Shown piece after piece: positions 44,201 through 56,600 of a stretch of DNA of 64,000 nucleotides. The translations under genes and the position numbers were made by a program. Every line of letters begins with the position of its first letter. Within the stretch, counting starts at the first letter, position 1. The stretch spans positions 159,424 to 223,423 of the forward strand of contig KB722771.1 in assembly GCA_000349905.1 (NCBI GenBank), read 5' to 3'. The notes below the pieces were generated by a model. That model saw only the letters and a program-made list of their open reading frames with translations, made no database searches and was not told where the DNA came from. This DNA comes from Volvariella volvacea V23 (lineage: Eukaryota; Basidiomycota; Agaricomycetes; Agaricales; Pluteaceae).

Positions 44201-45175
44201 ATGCCATGGTGTCAACAGACGCGAGGTATCAGATTTATCGGACCCCACGAAGAAGCGGGCCCTACCTATCGTTGCTGCAATTGCGGCTTCATGGAACACA
44301 CTTGCTATTGGAGCCTTGGCGTAAGCACTAATTAGTTCGCTACCCATTCAACTCTGAACCGCCTTCTTGGTTATAAACAGAACATTTGTTGTTGGACTGA
44401 TTGCGAATGTCTTATCCAATGTTTTCAAGGATATTTGGAACGATGATGATGTCAGCAATCGCCACTTTCTGCTCATGAACCATTTCTGACTGATTCTTAG
44501 GAACGCCGTGCATTCGTGATTCAAACACTCCACGAGGCCGTGGACAGAGCACCGGAATGGAACATCATTATTGCCCATTCTGAACATGAATATAACTTCG
44601 ATCCTCCCTCGTTCCATGAGCACATCGAATTCGACAGGCCTTTCCCTCACGGCACTTTCGGGTATGTCACTACGACTATTTATAAAGATGAACCTAACCT
44701 TCGAGATAGATACGAAGTATATCATTTCCGAAGTGGTACGTATCTCCTAACTGGGGTGTATGGAATGAAAAAAAAAACGAACATATACTACTTTAGGAAC
44801 CTTTGAGTTGAAAGGAGATGGTGATTATATCAATGTACGCTCTTATAATTCCTCTTCTGGCTTCTCTCGTCCTAACAGTACTGATTTAGTGGGCTTGGTA
44901 TGGGCATCTTAAAGAGTCCGTAGTTCCCTCTCTTGGCGTAATGCAATGGAGATAATTACCTTTTCTTAGGGCGTCGAGCGATGGCAAGAAACTGTCGTTC
45001 TATACACCTGGCATTAATTATGGCACTGCTGCCATTCGAGGCAAATATACAGGAACCAACGATGAGTTGGATGTTGGAGTCGGTATTGGGTGCGTACCAC
45101 GCATTGCATTCGTGTTAGATTTTAAACCAACCTCACTGCAGTAACTTTTCCGCGTGTGTCACTTGCTTCGTCTGA
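41205..45175 (+). CDS. killer-toxin-type GH18 chitinase 1 (LysM-LysM-CBM18-GH18), 820 aa
   Basis: Secreted modular chitinase of the class V group related to yeast killer-toxin alpha/beta subunits. Thirty exons from 41205..41382 to 45142..45175; small ones include 42012..42025, 43127..43135 (9 nt), 43840..43845 (6 nt) and 44018..44026 (9 nt). Signal peptide ending AAYAA; LysM-like segments in exons 1-2 and 3-4; hevein-type CBM18 in exon 5 (CPLNACCSAFGFCG); GH18 from IGYYAGW with VGGW and the catalytic motif DGIDIDMEYP (DxxDxDxE intact). The long C-terminal region (IIIAHSEHEYNFDPP, FPHGTFG) is shared by this subgroup, with unknown role. Intron 16 (43566..43614) starts with GC instead of GT. Exon 28 needs a GTCCGT donor at 44916 to keep frame. 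Start taken at MRYLLALSALSG by comparison with copy 2; an in-frame ATG at 41166 exists. Confidence 0.9.
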
Positions 45176-46410
45176 CCTCGGTAGCATATCCGTCACATAT
45201 TTATTTGAGCGTATCATCATGGGTAGAGAGATAGTCCAAAATGTTTCATGACTTGGAAGCAATTTATAGAACACCTTAGCGCTAGTAATCGCTTCCTAGT
45301 AGCAACCCCGCCAACCTTGACACAGAAGAGAAGGAAACATATTTTAGAGGAGGCTTTAGGCGCAAAAAACCTCCCTGCCACTCCGCAGTCAATGTCTATC
45401 ATCAGACGGTTCCATCCCGGGAGTATTCCTTGATCACTTGGAATCTAAAGGCCTCGGGAAACACACAGAAAAAGGTAATTGTTTATCGCTTTAGACCCGT
45501 AAATTTACCAATTACGCAAGCGCCAGTGGAATCTAGTGTCGCCGCTTCTTACACTGTCCGATGATGACTGTGCTGAGTTCAGCCGCCAAGGGTTATTTCA
45601 TCGGATAGTACGGCAGCCCGCCACAAAAATGAGAATAAGGTAAAACGTGTGAAGGCCGATGGGAAGCCTTACAACATGATTAATACATGCCCACGTGTAA
45701 CCGCACCGCTATCGCTTATTTTGGTGTGATGGGGGTAATATTATACTCGTTTCTGAGGTCCATTACAATGAGAAGAAGAAGTGTGTGTTGAAGGGCAAGC
45801 TAAGGCGTCAACCAGCATGTTGGAAGACTCTTCACGTTGGATATTGCGATGGGAACTCGTACATCTCTTCCAACTGGAAATCCCTTACGGGCGGCTCTGT
45901 ACAAAGTGCTGCGGCAATCGCCGCCTAACTTCCCACAGGACCGACTTCTCGGGCTGTTACCTACCGCCATGATCTACCAACATTTCCCCTGTGTGCCTTG
46001 TCAGCATTTATGCAATGGTACAGCAGAATGATTCTACTACACCATCTAGTTCGTCGAGACTTGGAAATAAGTACTATGCCTCGACATCCTCCAGTATAGC
46101 AACGTCAAGTTGACCTCGACGTTGTCCCATATCATTACACTTTGGAGAGCCAGAATGACGAACCCAGACTATCTACCTCAGACTGGATTGCGATCTTTTC
46201 CCTTGGCATCATTCTTTGCTTCTTGCTTGGCTCCACTTCCGCACTTTGACTTATGCAACGGCAATGTATCCGATCTACACTACGTCTAGGTACTACGCAT
46301 GGGGATATCGTCATCAGCTTCTGCATGATGAGAATACTTCCGCGTACCTAATTGACTCCATTTTCCGTGAATAGTAAGCGCTTTTCTGGGTTCGAGCGTC
46401 GAATAATCTG
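45176..46410. other. duplicated 5' flank of chitinase 2
   Basis: No intact gene. Carries the partial copies of the 40.2-40.7 kb flank described above. This is the right-hand unit's start, so the duplicated segment is about 5.3 kb long. Confidence 0.55.
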
Positions 46411-46417
46411 TATAAAA
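46411..46417 (+). promoter_or_regulatory. TATA box of chitinase 2
   Basis: TATAAAA, 44 nt before the ATG at 46455. Confidence 0.7.
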
Positions 46418-46454
46418 GGCACATATGAGTTGAAACCCAGTCAGCGCCTAAGGA

Positions 46455-49400
46455 ATGCTCTATTTTCTGGCACTGTCTGCTTTGGCAGGAGCGGCCTATG
46501 CGGCTGACTGTACTGTGGCCGTCGTTGGCTCTCCCCATAGTAACTGCTGGGACATCGCTACCGCTGCAGGAATAACCACCACCCAGCTCTCGTCGTACAA
46601 TCCCGGGCTTAATTGCAACGTACTTCAAATTGGTATGTATCTTCTTTTGTCGCTGTCCAATCTCCACTAAGTCTCGTCTTAGGCCAACGGTTATGTGTGT
46701 CCTCAGGCACTCTTCCGGATATCAGGCCTCAACCAGACCCTGATGGGACCTGCGCTACTGTAGGCCGTTAAGCGTAACTCCTGCGTTTATTTTGCTGACC
46801 ATTACACAGCACACGGTCAAATCTGGAGAGTGGTGTGCCTTGATCGCCAGTAACTACGGTATTACGGTGGCCAACATCGAAACCTGGAACAAAAACGTCT
46901 ACAAATGGAAAGGTGAGGCTCAGATATAGCTAGATCCACTCCAGTTAAAACGTGCTAAACTGTGCTGGTAGGCTGTGAGAGCTTGGCTGTCGATTTTAAG
47001 ATGTGTATTTCAACAGGAAAGCCTCCCCCTATCCCGTGAGTCCTCTTCATAATTCACCGTGGAATGCACGTTCACTCGTCTTCAAAGGGTCAACCCAGAT
47101 CTTCAATGCGGTCCCGAGAGCCGTGGGAATGCAAGTTGTCCTTTGAACGCTTGCTGTAGTGCATTCGGCTTCTGTGGTTTAACAAGCGAGTTCTGCCAGG
47201 ACGCACCTGTGAGTTACCATACCACTCGGGTTCTCTTAATCGATTTATACTTACCCCTTGCAATAAGAATGGTGATCCATGGTACGACTAGTCCTATTTT
47301 CAAATTCGAGTTTTGATTTTGATTTGTCCTTAGTATATCAAATTGTGGTGACGTCAATCTCCGAACGTGCGGTGGAAGTCAGCTTCGACGAAAGATCGGA
47401 TACTACGCTGGGTGGGCAACACGACGACCATGCCAAAAGTTCTTCCCTAAAGACCTCGACTTGACTGGTTTCACGGACGTCATCTTTTCTTTTGCTGTTA
47501 TAACTCAATCGATGGAGATTGGTTTGTTCTTCTCTTCCGCATTTAATAAGGAATTCATAATTATTCAATTAGCAATCGAATCTGCCGACGTCCAGCATCT
47601 CCGCGATCTAGTTGCGTTGAAGTCAGAGTACCCCGGACTCAAAGTGACCATAGCTGTTGGCGGATGGGCTTTCTCAACGGAGGATCCTACTAAGAGGCTT
47701 TTCAGTGTGATGATCGCCAACTCCAGCAACAGGTCGAAATTCATCAACTCCGTGAAGGCATTCATCTCGCAATACGGTTTAGATGGTATCGATATCGATA
47801 TGGAATACCCTAGCGCGACTGAGCGCAGTGCTCCACCCGAAGGTAAGATCACCTCGTAGTCTTCAGTGTCACAGCTCACCCTAATCGAACTGTAGATACT
47901 CCCAACTTGACAGCATTCTTCAGGGACCTGAAAAATCAGATGGGCGATAAGATTATATCTGTTGGTTCGTCCACTCTCTCTCCATCCTTGGTGTTCACGC
48001 ACTTATGGCTCGAATCAGCTGCACCCGGGGGATACTGGTTCCTGAAGGGATTTGAGATCGACAAAATCGCAGACTACGTCACATATATAAACATGATGTG
48101 TAAGTATCAGTCATCTTGTAGATTCAAACCTCTTACAACATGACTAGCATACGATTACCACGGCCCATGGGACAAGGATGTTTTCGTGAGTTCTACCGTT
48201 TAGGTGTTGTATGTCCCTGATTGACTCAACGCTTTCCCAGGGAGAGGACGGCAGAACCAAACCTCATACATCCATCAGAGACATCACTGATAGCGCAAAA
48301 CTCTATACTCGTGCTGGTGTGGACCTCGGAAAAGGTATGTCGGCTAGTTGTCATGCCGATACGAGCGCTAATACGCCTTTCAGTCAACCTTGGTATGCCT
48401 TTTAGTTCTATTTAGGCCTCATTATGCTCAACGTAGTTCAGGGTTGGCATGGTATGGACGCACTTTTGGTACTGGCAGTTGCGTTGGATCATCTTGCCTG
48501 GTGGGTCAATTCACGAGCTTCCATGCCAATCAAACCTTACCACGCTTCAGATGACGGGTGGTGGCTCCCCCGGTCCTTGCACGGGAGAATCTGGCATCTT
48601 ATCCCAGCTGGAAATTTGGGAAGATTCGGCATCTAGAAATGCCAACTTTGATAGCGGCTCTCAAACCTATTGGTACAATAAGGCAAGCGCCCTTTGTCAA
48701 TCTGTGCAGCCGGTAGACTCATGTTGTTCTATAGGGCAGTAATTTCATTACGTTTGACGACGAAAGAACTTGGGACTACAAGACCAAGTGGGCTGGTGAT
48801 CACTGTTTCGGTGGCACCTTTGTTTGGTATGCCCACTGCGGCTCGAGTACTCAACGAGGCTCACAGATTTGCAGGTCGCTTGATCAAGTTCGGCCCAAGC
48901 CCCCGCCACCTCCAATTGAGACAGAATGTGTGTACGCTATGTCAGATGATGTTCTTTCCGATTGTAAGGTGCGTTTTCGGGATCCATAAAGTTGATATCG
49001 TGTTGATAGGCTTCTAGAAACTTGTCAATGGTATCCAAGATAGGTTGGTGATTTATGAACCTGGGGATTTCTAAGCTTATTGCTTCGCCTTCCTCTAGCG
49101 ACTCGTAAGTCAGTAAGGTTAGGGACGAAACATAATACCTCAATACCTTATTTCCAGCTTCCACATGAACTCAAGCCAATGCTTTGGTATTATCGGTATC
49201 AAACCCAAGTGCGAGGGTGACTGTTGCATGCAAGTGTTTTTTTGCCTCGAGTCCTTACACGTTAACTAAGAGACAATCAGGTTCCTTACGTATGTCACGC
49301 TGCGTCTTCTTTGGCGGTGATATACACATAGCCCTTATACAGGTTCGAAGATTTTGAAGATCGCCAACTGTCCGCAAAAGAAGTTAAGGTGCGCTTCTCC

Positions 49401-50422
49401 CATTACGAATTCCAGAAAGGCTGCCGTCTGACCTCGAGCAGCAAGGACTTAACGCCATTCTTGAGCAATGCCACGGTGTCCGTAGACGTGAAGTATCTAC
49501 CAAGCAGAAGCGCCTCCTGCCCGCCGTCCTTGCTATCGCAGCTGGATGGAACGTACTTAAAATCGGGTCTTTGGTGTAAGTAATAAGTATTACCTCGTAT
49601 GCGCTTCTGAAAGACCTTTCCGATGTCAATAGAACTTTCGGAGTTGGTTTGCTTGCAAATGTTCTAGCAGCCGTCTTCAAAAATGTTTTCAACGATGACG
49701 ATGTGAGTGGCTGCTAGCCTCCGCAAAATAGTGCGCTTTCTCATCAACTTTTAGGAGCGCCGACAATTCGTGTTAAAAACACTCGGAGAAGCACGAGACA
49801 GAGCTCCAGAATGGAATATCATCATCGCCCATTCTGAGCACGAATATGACTTCGATCCCCCTTACTTCCACGAACACATCGAGTTCGACAGGCCCTTCCC
49901 TCATGGCACCTTTGGGTATGTCATTACCATGATCTTCCAAGGCGTAACTGACCTACTGAAACAGATATGAAGTCTACCATGCGCGAACCGGTGGGTTGTC
50001 TCCGCGGTATATAGAATCGAGGAGTGCGAATACGTTTTATTCTAGGAACTTTTGAGTTAAAAGGAGATGGTGATTATATCAACGTGCGTTTTTCCTCTGT
50101 CTTGTGATTGCAGTTCTGATATAACCGCACTAGTGGGCCTGGGCCGGTATCATTGAGCCGTTTGTATTTCCGTCGTAAAGCGAGGTGCTAAGGCTAACCA
50201 CGCCACAATAGAGATGAAGATAACTCGAAGAAATTGACATTGAGCGCACCAGGTTATAGCTATGGCATTGCTGCGATCAGGGGTAAATACGCAGGGACCG
50301 ACGATGAATTCGACGTCGGAGTTGGTATTGGGTGCGTCTCTTTTTACGCATAGCTAATGCTCATTTATTGACATCAATACGATTCCAGTACCCCCAGTGC
50401 ATGTGTATCATGCTTCCTATGA
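46455..50422 (+). CDS. killer-toxin-type GH18 chitinase 2 (LysM-LysM-CBM18-GH18), 821 aa
   Basis: Tandem sister of chitinase 1 with the same 30-exon plan (46455..46632 to 50389..50422); all phases agree, 822 codons. Signal peptide MLYFLALSALAGAAYA; LysM segments within about residues 20-75 and 85-140; CBM18 about 141-185; GH18 core with VGGW near 277-280 and DGIDIDMEYP near 319-328. Micro-exons of 14 (47268..47281), 9 (48384..48392), 6 (49099..49104) and 9 nt (49281..49289) match copy 1. Two introns begin with GC: 48683..48734 (GCAAGC) and 49230..49280 (GCAAGT); copy 1 has GT at both. Intron 28 is only 37 nt. Expected role: hydrolysis of chitin in the wall, in competition with other fungi or in self-remodelling. 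Whether it carries a toxin partner is unknown; none is seen here. Confidence 0.92.
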
Positions 50423-50750
50423 TCTCCATGACGAACACCGTACTTAAGCGAAGTTAGTGTAAGCTTCCTTTAGAACGAAACTGTCCAGAGTAGAACGATA
50501 CAACGAGAATATTTCATGATATGAACACAACTTGAAAGCGCTACAAATGATGGAACGCCTCAAATAGCAGTTCTATAATGATAACACTACCGAAATTTAA
50601 TATCGAAGCCAAGGGAAGACATATCGACGGAAGCTGAAGTCGTGTCATGATCAGCAAATGGCTTCATTTGGACAAGAAATTTCTTACTGGGCGAAAAATG
50701 GTTATTACGCTTTTGCACTTTCGCGGAAGGCGGATGCTGTATGTCACTCC
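50423..50750. other. intergenic, no gene seen
   Basis: Spacer between chitinase 2 and a minus-strand gene end. No repeats. Confidence 0.6.
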
Positions 50751-50900
50751 CTAGCCACGTTTTACTGGGTCGTCGATGGAAGCTTCTGACTGTTGGGACG
50801 CCTTGATTTTCCTTAAGACGGTTCGCCCGGCCACGATCAGTGCAAGAGCAGCAACAGTAGTCAAAATCCCGGCAACGATATATGCAAGTATACTGTTGCC
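50751..50900 (-). CDS. 3' exon of an unresolved membrane-anchored protein gene
   Basis: A 50-codon exon after an acceptor TCTATAG. It encodes a clear transmembrane helix (ILAYIVAGILTTVAALALIV) and a short basic cytosolic tail (RTVLRKIKASQQSEAS) ending at TAG 50751-50753. The upstream exon ending AALARLNGG-like at about 50961 (VAGRPILFKTFAFISHL) has a donor in a phase that does not fit, so the rest of the gene is unresolved. The topology resembles the single-pass protein encoded just to the right. Confidence 0.5.
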   Translation of the reverse strand, partial: GNSILAYIVAGILTTVAALALIVAGRTVLRKIKASQQSEASIDDPVKRG

Positions 50901-52134
50901 CTATAGAAGAGACGTAGGAGTGAGATTGATTAAAATCGGGGAAGATCACTGGATGTACCTCCATTAAGCCGCGCTAGTGCCTGAAGGTGTGAAATGAACG
51001 CGAAAGTCTTGAAAAGAATGGGTCGGCCAGCAACCTGGAGTATCTGAAGCGTTGAGATGGTACTTATAGGGCTCTTCCAGTGTTACCAACCTGTAGGATC
51101 CATCATGTTACTGTGGATACAATATAGTCCTTCGAGTTTCCTGTCATCAATTTCCACCCCCAACTGATAATAATCCAACGCAATACAGCTCACCACGCAA
51201 CTGCGATAAATCCCATCAAATAGAGCATTGCAACCGTTCCAACTACATAATGTCACCCTTGTCGAGAACTTAGCTCACGACCCCCTTCAAACTACTGCAG
51301 GGTGAAACCCTAACCCCAAGGCATATGGCAATTTGGAAACGCTCGAAGCTCGGTCTTCCACGTCATCCTGCATCAGCACCGTCCAAGCCCAGAGGAGCTA
51401 AGTCATACATATGGCGCGTGAACTTCACTCGCACAGCAATACTGCATGATGCTGTGGGTCGGGATAAAGGCACTTGCGAAGTTGTTGGATTTCCAATGGT
51501 ACAGACCCTGCGACCCTCATCAACTTCTCCGCGCCGTTCCGAATGCTATCTGCAACAATTACAGAGGTGATGACTTATATCCTTCAACCTTCGTTCATGT
51601 GAGAACCGTTATTGACCTTAGCCCACGAGGGAGGCTAGATCACGCATTATACCCAACATTGAGAACTCATTATTTGCTAACACCCACTTTCGTACAAATT
51701 ATCGTAATCTAACGAACAGACCGCAGCTAGACAAAGATTACTCCTATCCCGTTGCAAAAGTATAGGCTCGACTTACTGGCTGGGGTGGATCTGCTGTCGC
51801 CCCCAAAGGAGATGTCTATACCATTGGGAACGCATTGAAATCGAGCTTCAGACTGACTCTAGCTTTCGTGTTGTATACCATTCCGCGCTGGTCGAATCGT
51901 GTGCGTAGAACCCTGAAAAGCTTTCCGTTAAACAGACTGGATACATCACAGTAACGACAATGCGCGACTCTCGAAGTCTGCGCTCCAATAAGACCCGAAA
52001 GCATAGTAAATTAATTGAACAAAGTGAATACAGATATGTTCACAACGTGCCGCATCAACCTTTGAAGATCTAAGCATGAGAGATCGAGAAACGGAGTGCG
52101 AAGTAGAATACTTACGCATGCCCTCGAGAACACA
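50901..52134 (-). other. region likely holding further exons of the preceding membrane protein
   Basis: Minus-strand fragments such as ARFQCVPNGIDISFGGDS (about 51783-51860, followed by a GTAAGTC donor) look coding and extracellular, but I could not assemble a consistent gene. Confidence 0.3.
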
Positions 52135-53660
52135 CTATGACATATAATTCGCGTAGAATCCAGGAGGCACCATCGATGTAGTCCCCGCTGCCCAGTCCGA
52201 GTCTTTATATCTCTCAAGCCACCGCAACTTCTCCAATAACGGCTTCTCCATGTCCTCCCCCCACGTCGGGTCTTTGGTTTCGTTTCTTTGGTTGTATATC
52301 GCCCTCAGCTCTTCTTGCACTTGAAGAATCCTCTCTCCTATCTCCTGCCGGCGATCACGACCCGCAAAGGGTGTGAAGGAAGGCTCCGTAACTGGCGTCA
52401 TTGTTCTCGACATGGTGTTCCATTGCTGCGGACTGGGGTGTGAGGTTGTGTCGTCGGTGTCTAACGATAACATATTTGTCCGAGAATCCCGATAGTTGGA
52501 TGCTGATGAATAGGTGAAGTCGTGGTATTGGTATGAAGTCATACGTTCCCGGTGGAACGTTCCTGAGCGTTGAGGCGTTTTTCTTCTCTTGTGCCTGAAC
52601 CAGAGAAAGCTTCCAACAAGCAGCACAACAAAAAGGCCTGCAAGTATTCCGCCAACTATGGGTGCTGGGTTTACTGAACGGGAGCTAGCGCCGACAGGTG
52701 CCGCACTCTCTGACGTATCACTACGAACGACTTAGTGGAATGGGGCAGCCAATTGAGTGTTAGGTCACCAACCTGACCATGGGCAAGTCTGAAGCTATGT
52801 TTTCAGTTGATGAGGGTAGGGTTGGCGGAAGTGAGGGTGAAGATACATTCCTGCTGGAATTGAGATGATGGATCAAGACCAAGGACGACCAAAACTCACC
52901 TGTTCCGTCATGTAGCAACGATACGGCGAGAATAATAAGGTGAAACAGTTCGCAAAGCCCTCCGAGACTACTCACAGCGTTGGCGCCAACGTATGCGTTG
53001 AGGATAAAGCTGAAGTGCTGGTAGGTATCACTTGTTATTGGAAGGAACTTACTCAATGCAGATTCTCTTACCTATTGATGAATGCAAACAGGCAAAGTGG
53101 GCGTGTTCATCTTGACGGACGTTTAGGAGAGTACAGCACTTACGATTGGGGTATCACAATCGTTGGGCTTGAGGGGGAAGCGGGAGAAGAGCTATGCGCC
53201 GGTCAGCACGGAGAAGGGATTCTACGAGAAACGAAACATACACATCAGGCGGTGGAGGAGCTGGAGGAGCTAATGGTGTTGTAGTTTCTGGCGCTGGCCC
53301 TTCTCTAACAATCGGTGAGTTGGGGCTACAACCCACGCCCATAAAGCTCACGTAGGTGGTGGAATCTCGCTCGGTGATGCTGTTGCGGGGTCAACTATAG
53401 GAACAGTTTCACTGGGCAATGGTGGTTGAGTGTCCTCAGGAGGCGGTGATGGTAGGGGGTCTGGGGGCAATTCGGTGCTTGGTATTTCGTCTTGAGGACT
53501 TCGTTCAAGGACTCTCGTGCGTTTTGAAAGCGTACCGTGCTACATAAAGGGATTAGTTGATGTCCAAATCTACAAGAGGAAGAAGAAAGGCGAATATCAG
53601 GAGTTGGCTCACTAGCGCTCTAATCCTAGGCAACTGCGCACTCCAGGCAGAACTCACCAT
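52135..53660 (-). CDS. single-pass, Pro/Ser/Thr-rich (mucin-like) membrane protein, about 335 aa
   Basis: Surface protein of unknown role. Exons (minus): possible start codon exon 53660..53658, then 53539..53352, 53304..53242, 53191..53144, 53017..52976, 52850..52773, 52720..52135; phases agree. The extracellular part is proline-, serine- and threonine-rich (LPPDPLPSPPPEDTQPPLP, PLAPPAPPPPD, SSPASPSSPTIVIP), consistent with heavy O-glycosylation. One transmembrane helix (PIVGGILAGLFVVLLVGSFLW) is followed by a basic stop-transfer and a cytosolic tail of about 145 residues with a coiled-coil-like segment (RRQEIGERILQVQEELRAIY). This plan is common in agaricomycete membrane proteins with an N-terminal ligand domain; here no signal peptide was found, so true 5' exons may lie upstream and the start is doubtful. 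Confidence 0.65.
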
Positions 53661-56600
53661 GCTTATGGTCGGAATAAGCTGAAGAATGAGTCCAGCAGTC
53701 GAAAGGTGCTATATCGGAGGGGTTCGTGGCGATATGGGCCAGTGGCCACAAGAGCGTGGATAAGGAAGCCAGACAACAGCAGAGAAGTCCGTCGAGGATG
53801 TCCAAAGACTATACATAGCGCTGTATTGAGGCTCCCTCGCGGGCGTGGGATTAGCTTGGCAACTGGGGTATGCGAACAGCCTTTCTCACGATCATTACCT
53901 ATCATTTTGATATGTTTTCCGATTTTCTTGAAGCACCTCTCTTTCAAGTCGCTCGCAGCAAGCTCTATGTTGTACCATGTATCGTGGTTCCTCCAGTAAC
54001 TTGGGCTATATGACCCATTATCGATGCGATGCGTATCCCTGAGGATCACCACTCTGGCAACCCAATCAACTCGATGACGTTGACTGATAGGCCTCATTGC
54101 TCCGCACTACATGATGGCCGTCATTTTAGGCACGCGCCCTACACTTCGAAGAGAGCTTCCCTGTTGAGTCGAGGTAATATCTTATCTACTGTAGTACAGC
54201 CATCTTGATGGTTGTTTCAAATACTAAGTCGGTATTGATAGCGCACAAAGGTTTTCTCATAACCTAACTGCCCAGACTATTGCTCTCTAACACCTTTGGT
54301 CCGCCTACTTCGTCGAGTGTCAAACGGTTTCCGAATATCCTGGGCGTGGTATCAGTGGTTCTACAAGACGGGAGGACTAATCACCTTGCGATTGTAATGA
54401 AGTAATGAAAATCTTGAATCGCAATTAGGACTTATCCTGGTGAAACATTGTAAACACCAATGCGCAAGAAACCGGCTATTTCTTCCCGGTTTTTATCGGA
54501 TTGGACTAAGCGCAAAGGCCCAATCGTAGCTAGAGCGCTGGAGGCTGAATTGGCTGACGAAACGTCGCAAACGCGGAGATGGCATTGACGTATATGGGCG
54601 CTGACGACTGGGAAGGTGAGGTGCACCTCCGCTGCGTACGGAGCCCAGCTCGAAACAGAACCGTGGATCCGGACTTAAGAAGTCGGATGTAGGCTGTGCG
54701 GTTAGGAGCTGCGCAGATCCAGGAAATCAACTCCTAAGTAATTATCAGCTTAGAATCACGGGCTCGAAGGTCCTCTTGCCGTCCGAAGCGAGCGTCCAGC
54801 TGGACACTGAACCAACATGGGGCTATAGCTCACCGTGTTCTGGAAAAAGAAGAAGTGAGGCCGCCTTTTACGAGTTCAATCCGAGCCCAATCCTACTCGC
54901 TGTGCTGTCGCCACCACCTCGCGTCTCAGGTTCCTACACCATGCGGGGTTTTGCATATCAGATAGAGGACGGCAGCGATGGGAAGGACACCAACCAGACA
55001 CAATACCAGATCTCGAAGCCATCTAGGGATGCAACACAGATGATTTATATTGCTCACTCGTTTCTTGGATGGAAGACAACCCACTAGCATTCACTTTCGA
55101 ACATGCCCCTACTACCTCTCTACATTACTAGTCCCCTATTTGGACCTCTACTTATACGACTTAACAATTTCAATTATTCACACGACCCCTCACTTAGGAT
55201 TATATACCCACTACGATAACCACAGTAGACACAGATAGCTACGATCGTGGTAGGACAAAGATTTCTACGCACCAATACTTTACCCACCTTAGTCTGCCTA
55301 GTTCACATGTAGTACTAGACACGGTCTGCCTTTTGAGAGCTGTAACGGGAATTAAAAAAAAAAGTGCGGGGTCGCCATGCCAATCAGTGGCAAGTTGTGT
55401 GAGACGAATGAGCAAACCTCGAGTGTACGAGACGGAGATCCTCTTCGTATGACGGCGGAAGTTTAAGAAGCTCGAGGTAATGGGCTAGGTTTATTTTAAG
55501 CTCATATCTTATCCAAAATCTTCCAGATGCGGATATAGACACAAGGCAGAGCTTTTGTTCGTCCAATCGCGATAAGGTAATGTGGTATACTAAATTGCGC
55601 TATGCAGTTCAGTCTCGGAGTTAGGATATAGAAGATGTGGCAAGCAAAGCTAGGAAACCAATCCACCATTCGTTGACTATCGCCTTCACTCTTTAGCCTG
55701 AATCAATCCCTTTTTGTCATTTCGAGCCTACCGAACAGTCTGACGCCCACACACGCCCACACCTCGAAGGTCAGAAGCCGGAACATCATGCATGCCCAAG
55801 CGGTAATCGATAATCAGTCGTCCCTTTTCATCATCAAATGAATCGCTATCCATCATGCATTCTGCACGCCTTCGGTCCGATACCGAAATCGAGTGAGCAA
55901 CTTTTGACTATCCAGGTACCGCCCGCCTTTGTTATCGCACCGGAGAAGAAAAAAAAACGAGGCAGGCACAGAAAACAGACCCATAAGGTCAAGCAATAAT
56001 GCTATTACGACAACATAACATGAATGTTTGTCGTCGGGCCCAGCTGCCTCATTAGGGTAAAGTTGAGATCCCCAGAGATCTGTGCGGTAAAGTCGTGCAA
56101 TCGGTCTGATCATCCTACATTCCAGGTACGGCCTCACCAGCAATACTAATCGCCAATTTCGGCGTGGATTTCTGGGGTAGTGTGTGAGGTGCCTGTACCC
56201 TTGCGTCGCTGATGCGAATAGAAACATCGAAAGAAAAGGGAGGGAGAGAACGACGTCAGTAATATTTCCCAAGGAGTTTAGATGGCTGACGGCCTGTCAA
56301 TTAAAAACTAGACTTTGTGCCTACCAATCTTGGACGACTGGAGGGACAGGGCGTACCACCCGAGTGAACCGGGGATTCCGGATGAAGAGGGAAACAACCA
56401 CGCCGGACGGGGAGGGGGGAGGGTGATAACATATTACCCATTTCCGCCAATTTTCTGGTCGTTGTTTGTGGGCGCGCACTCCATGGCTGCTCCGTGCCCT
56501 CGCAAACCTCGGGATTCTAACCCGAATCGTTGGGACTTGCTCCAGCTCCGAGCTCCATGGCTAGAAGCTAGGTGCATGTGCGTAGCGTATTGTTCTCAGT

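Noticed and set aside
49389..49583. Open frame VRFSHYEFQKG in chitinase 2 suggesting a frameshift
   Set aside because: Reads through intron 22; the downstream exon is in the other frame and matches copy 1 (NAILEQCHGV).
53663..54097. 144-codon minus-strand open frame
   Set aside because: Hydrophobic in places and might hold a 5' exon of the mucin-like gene, but no frame joins it with a good donor and start.
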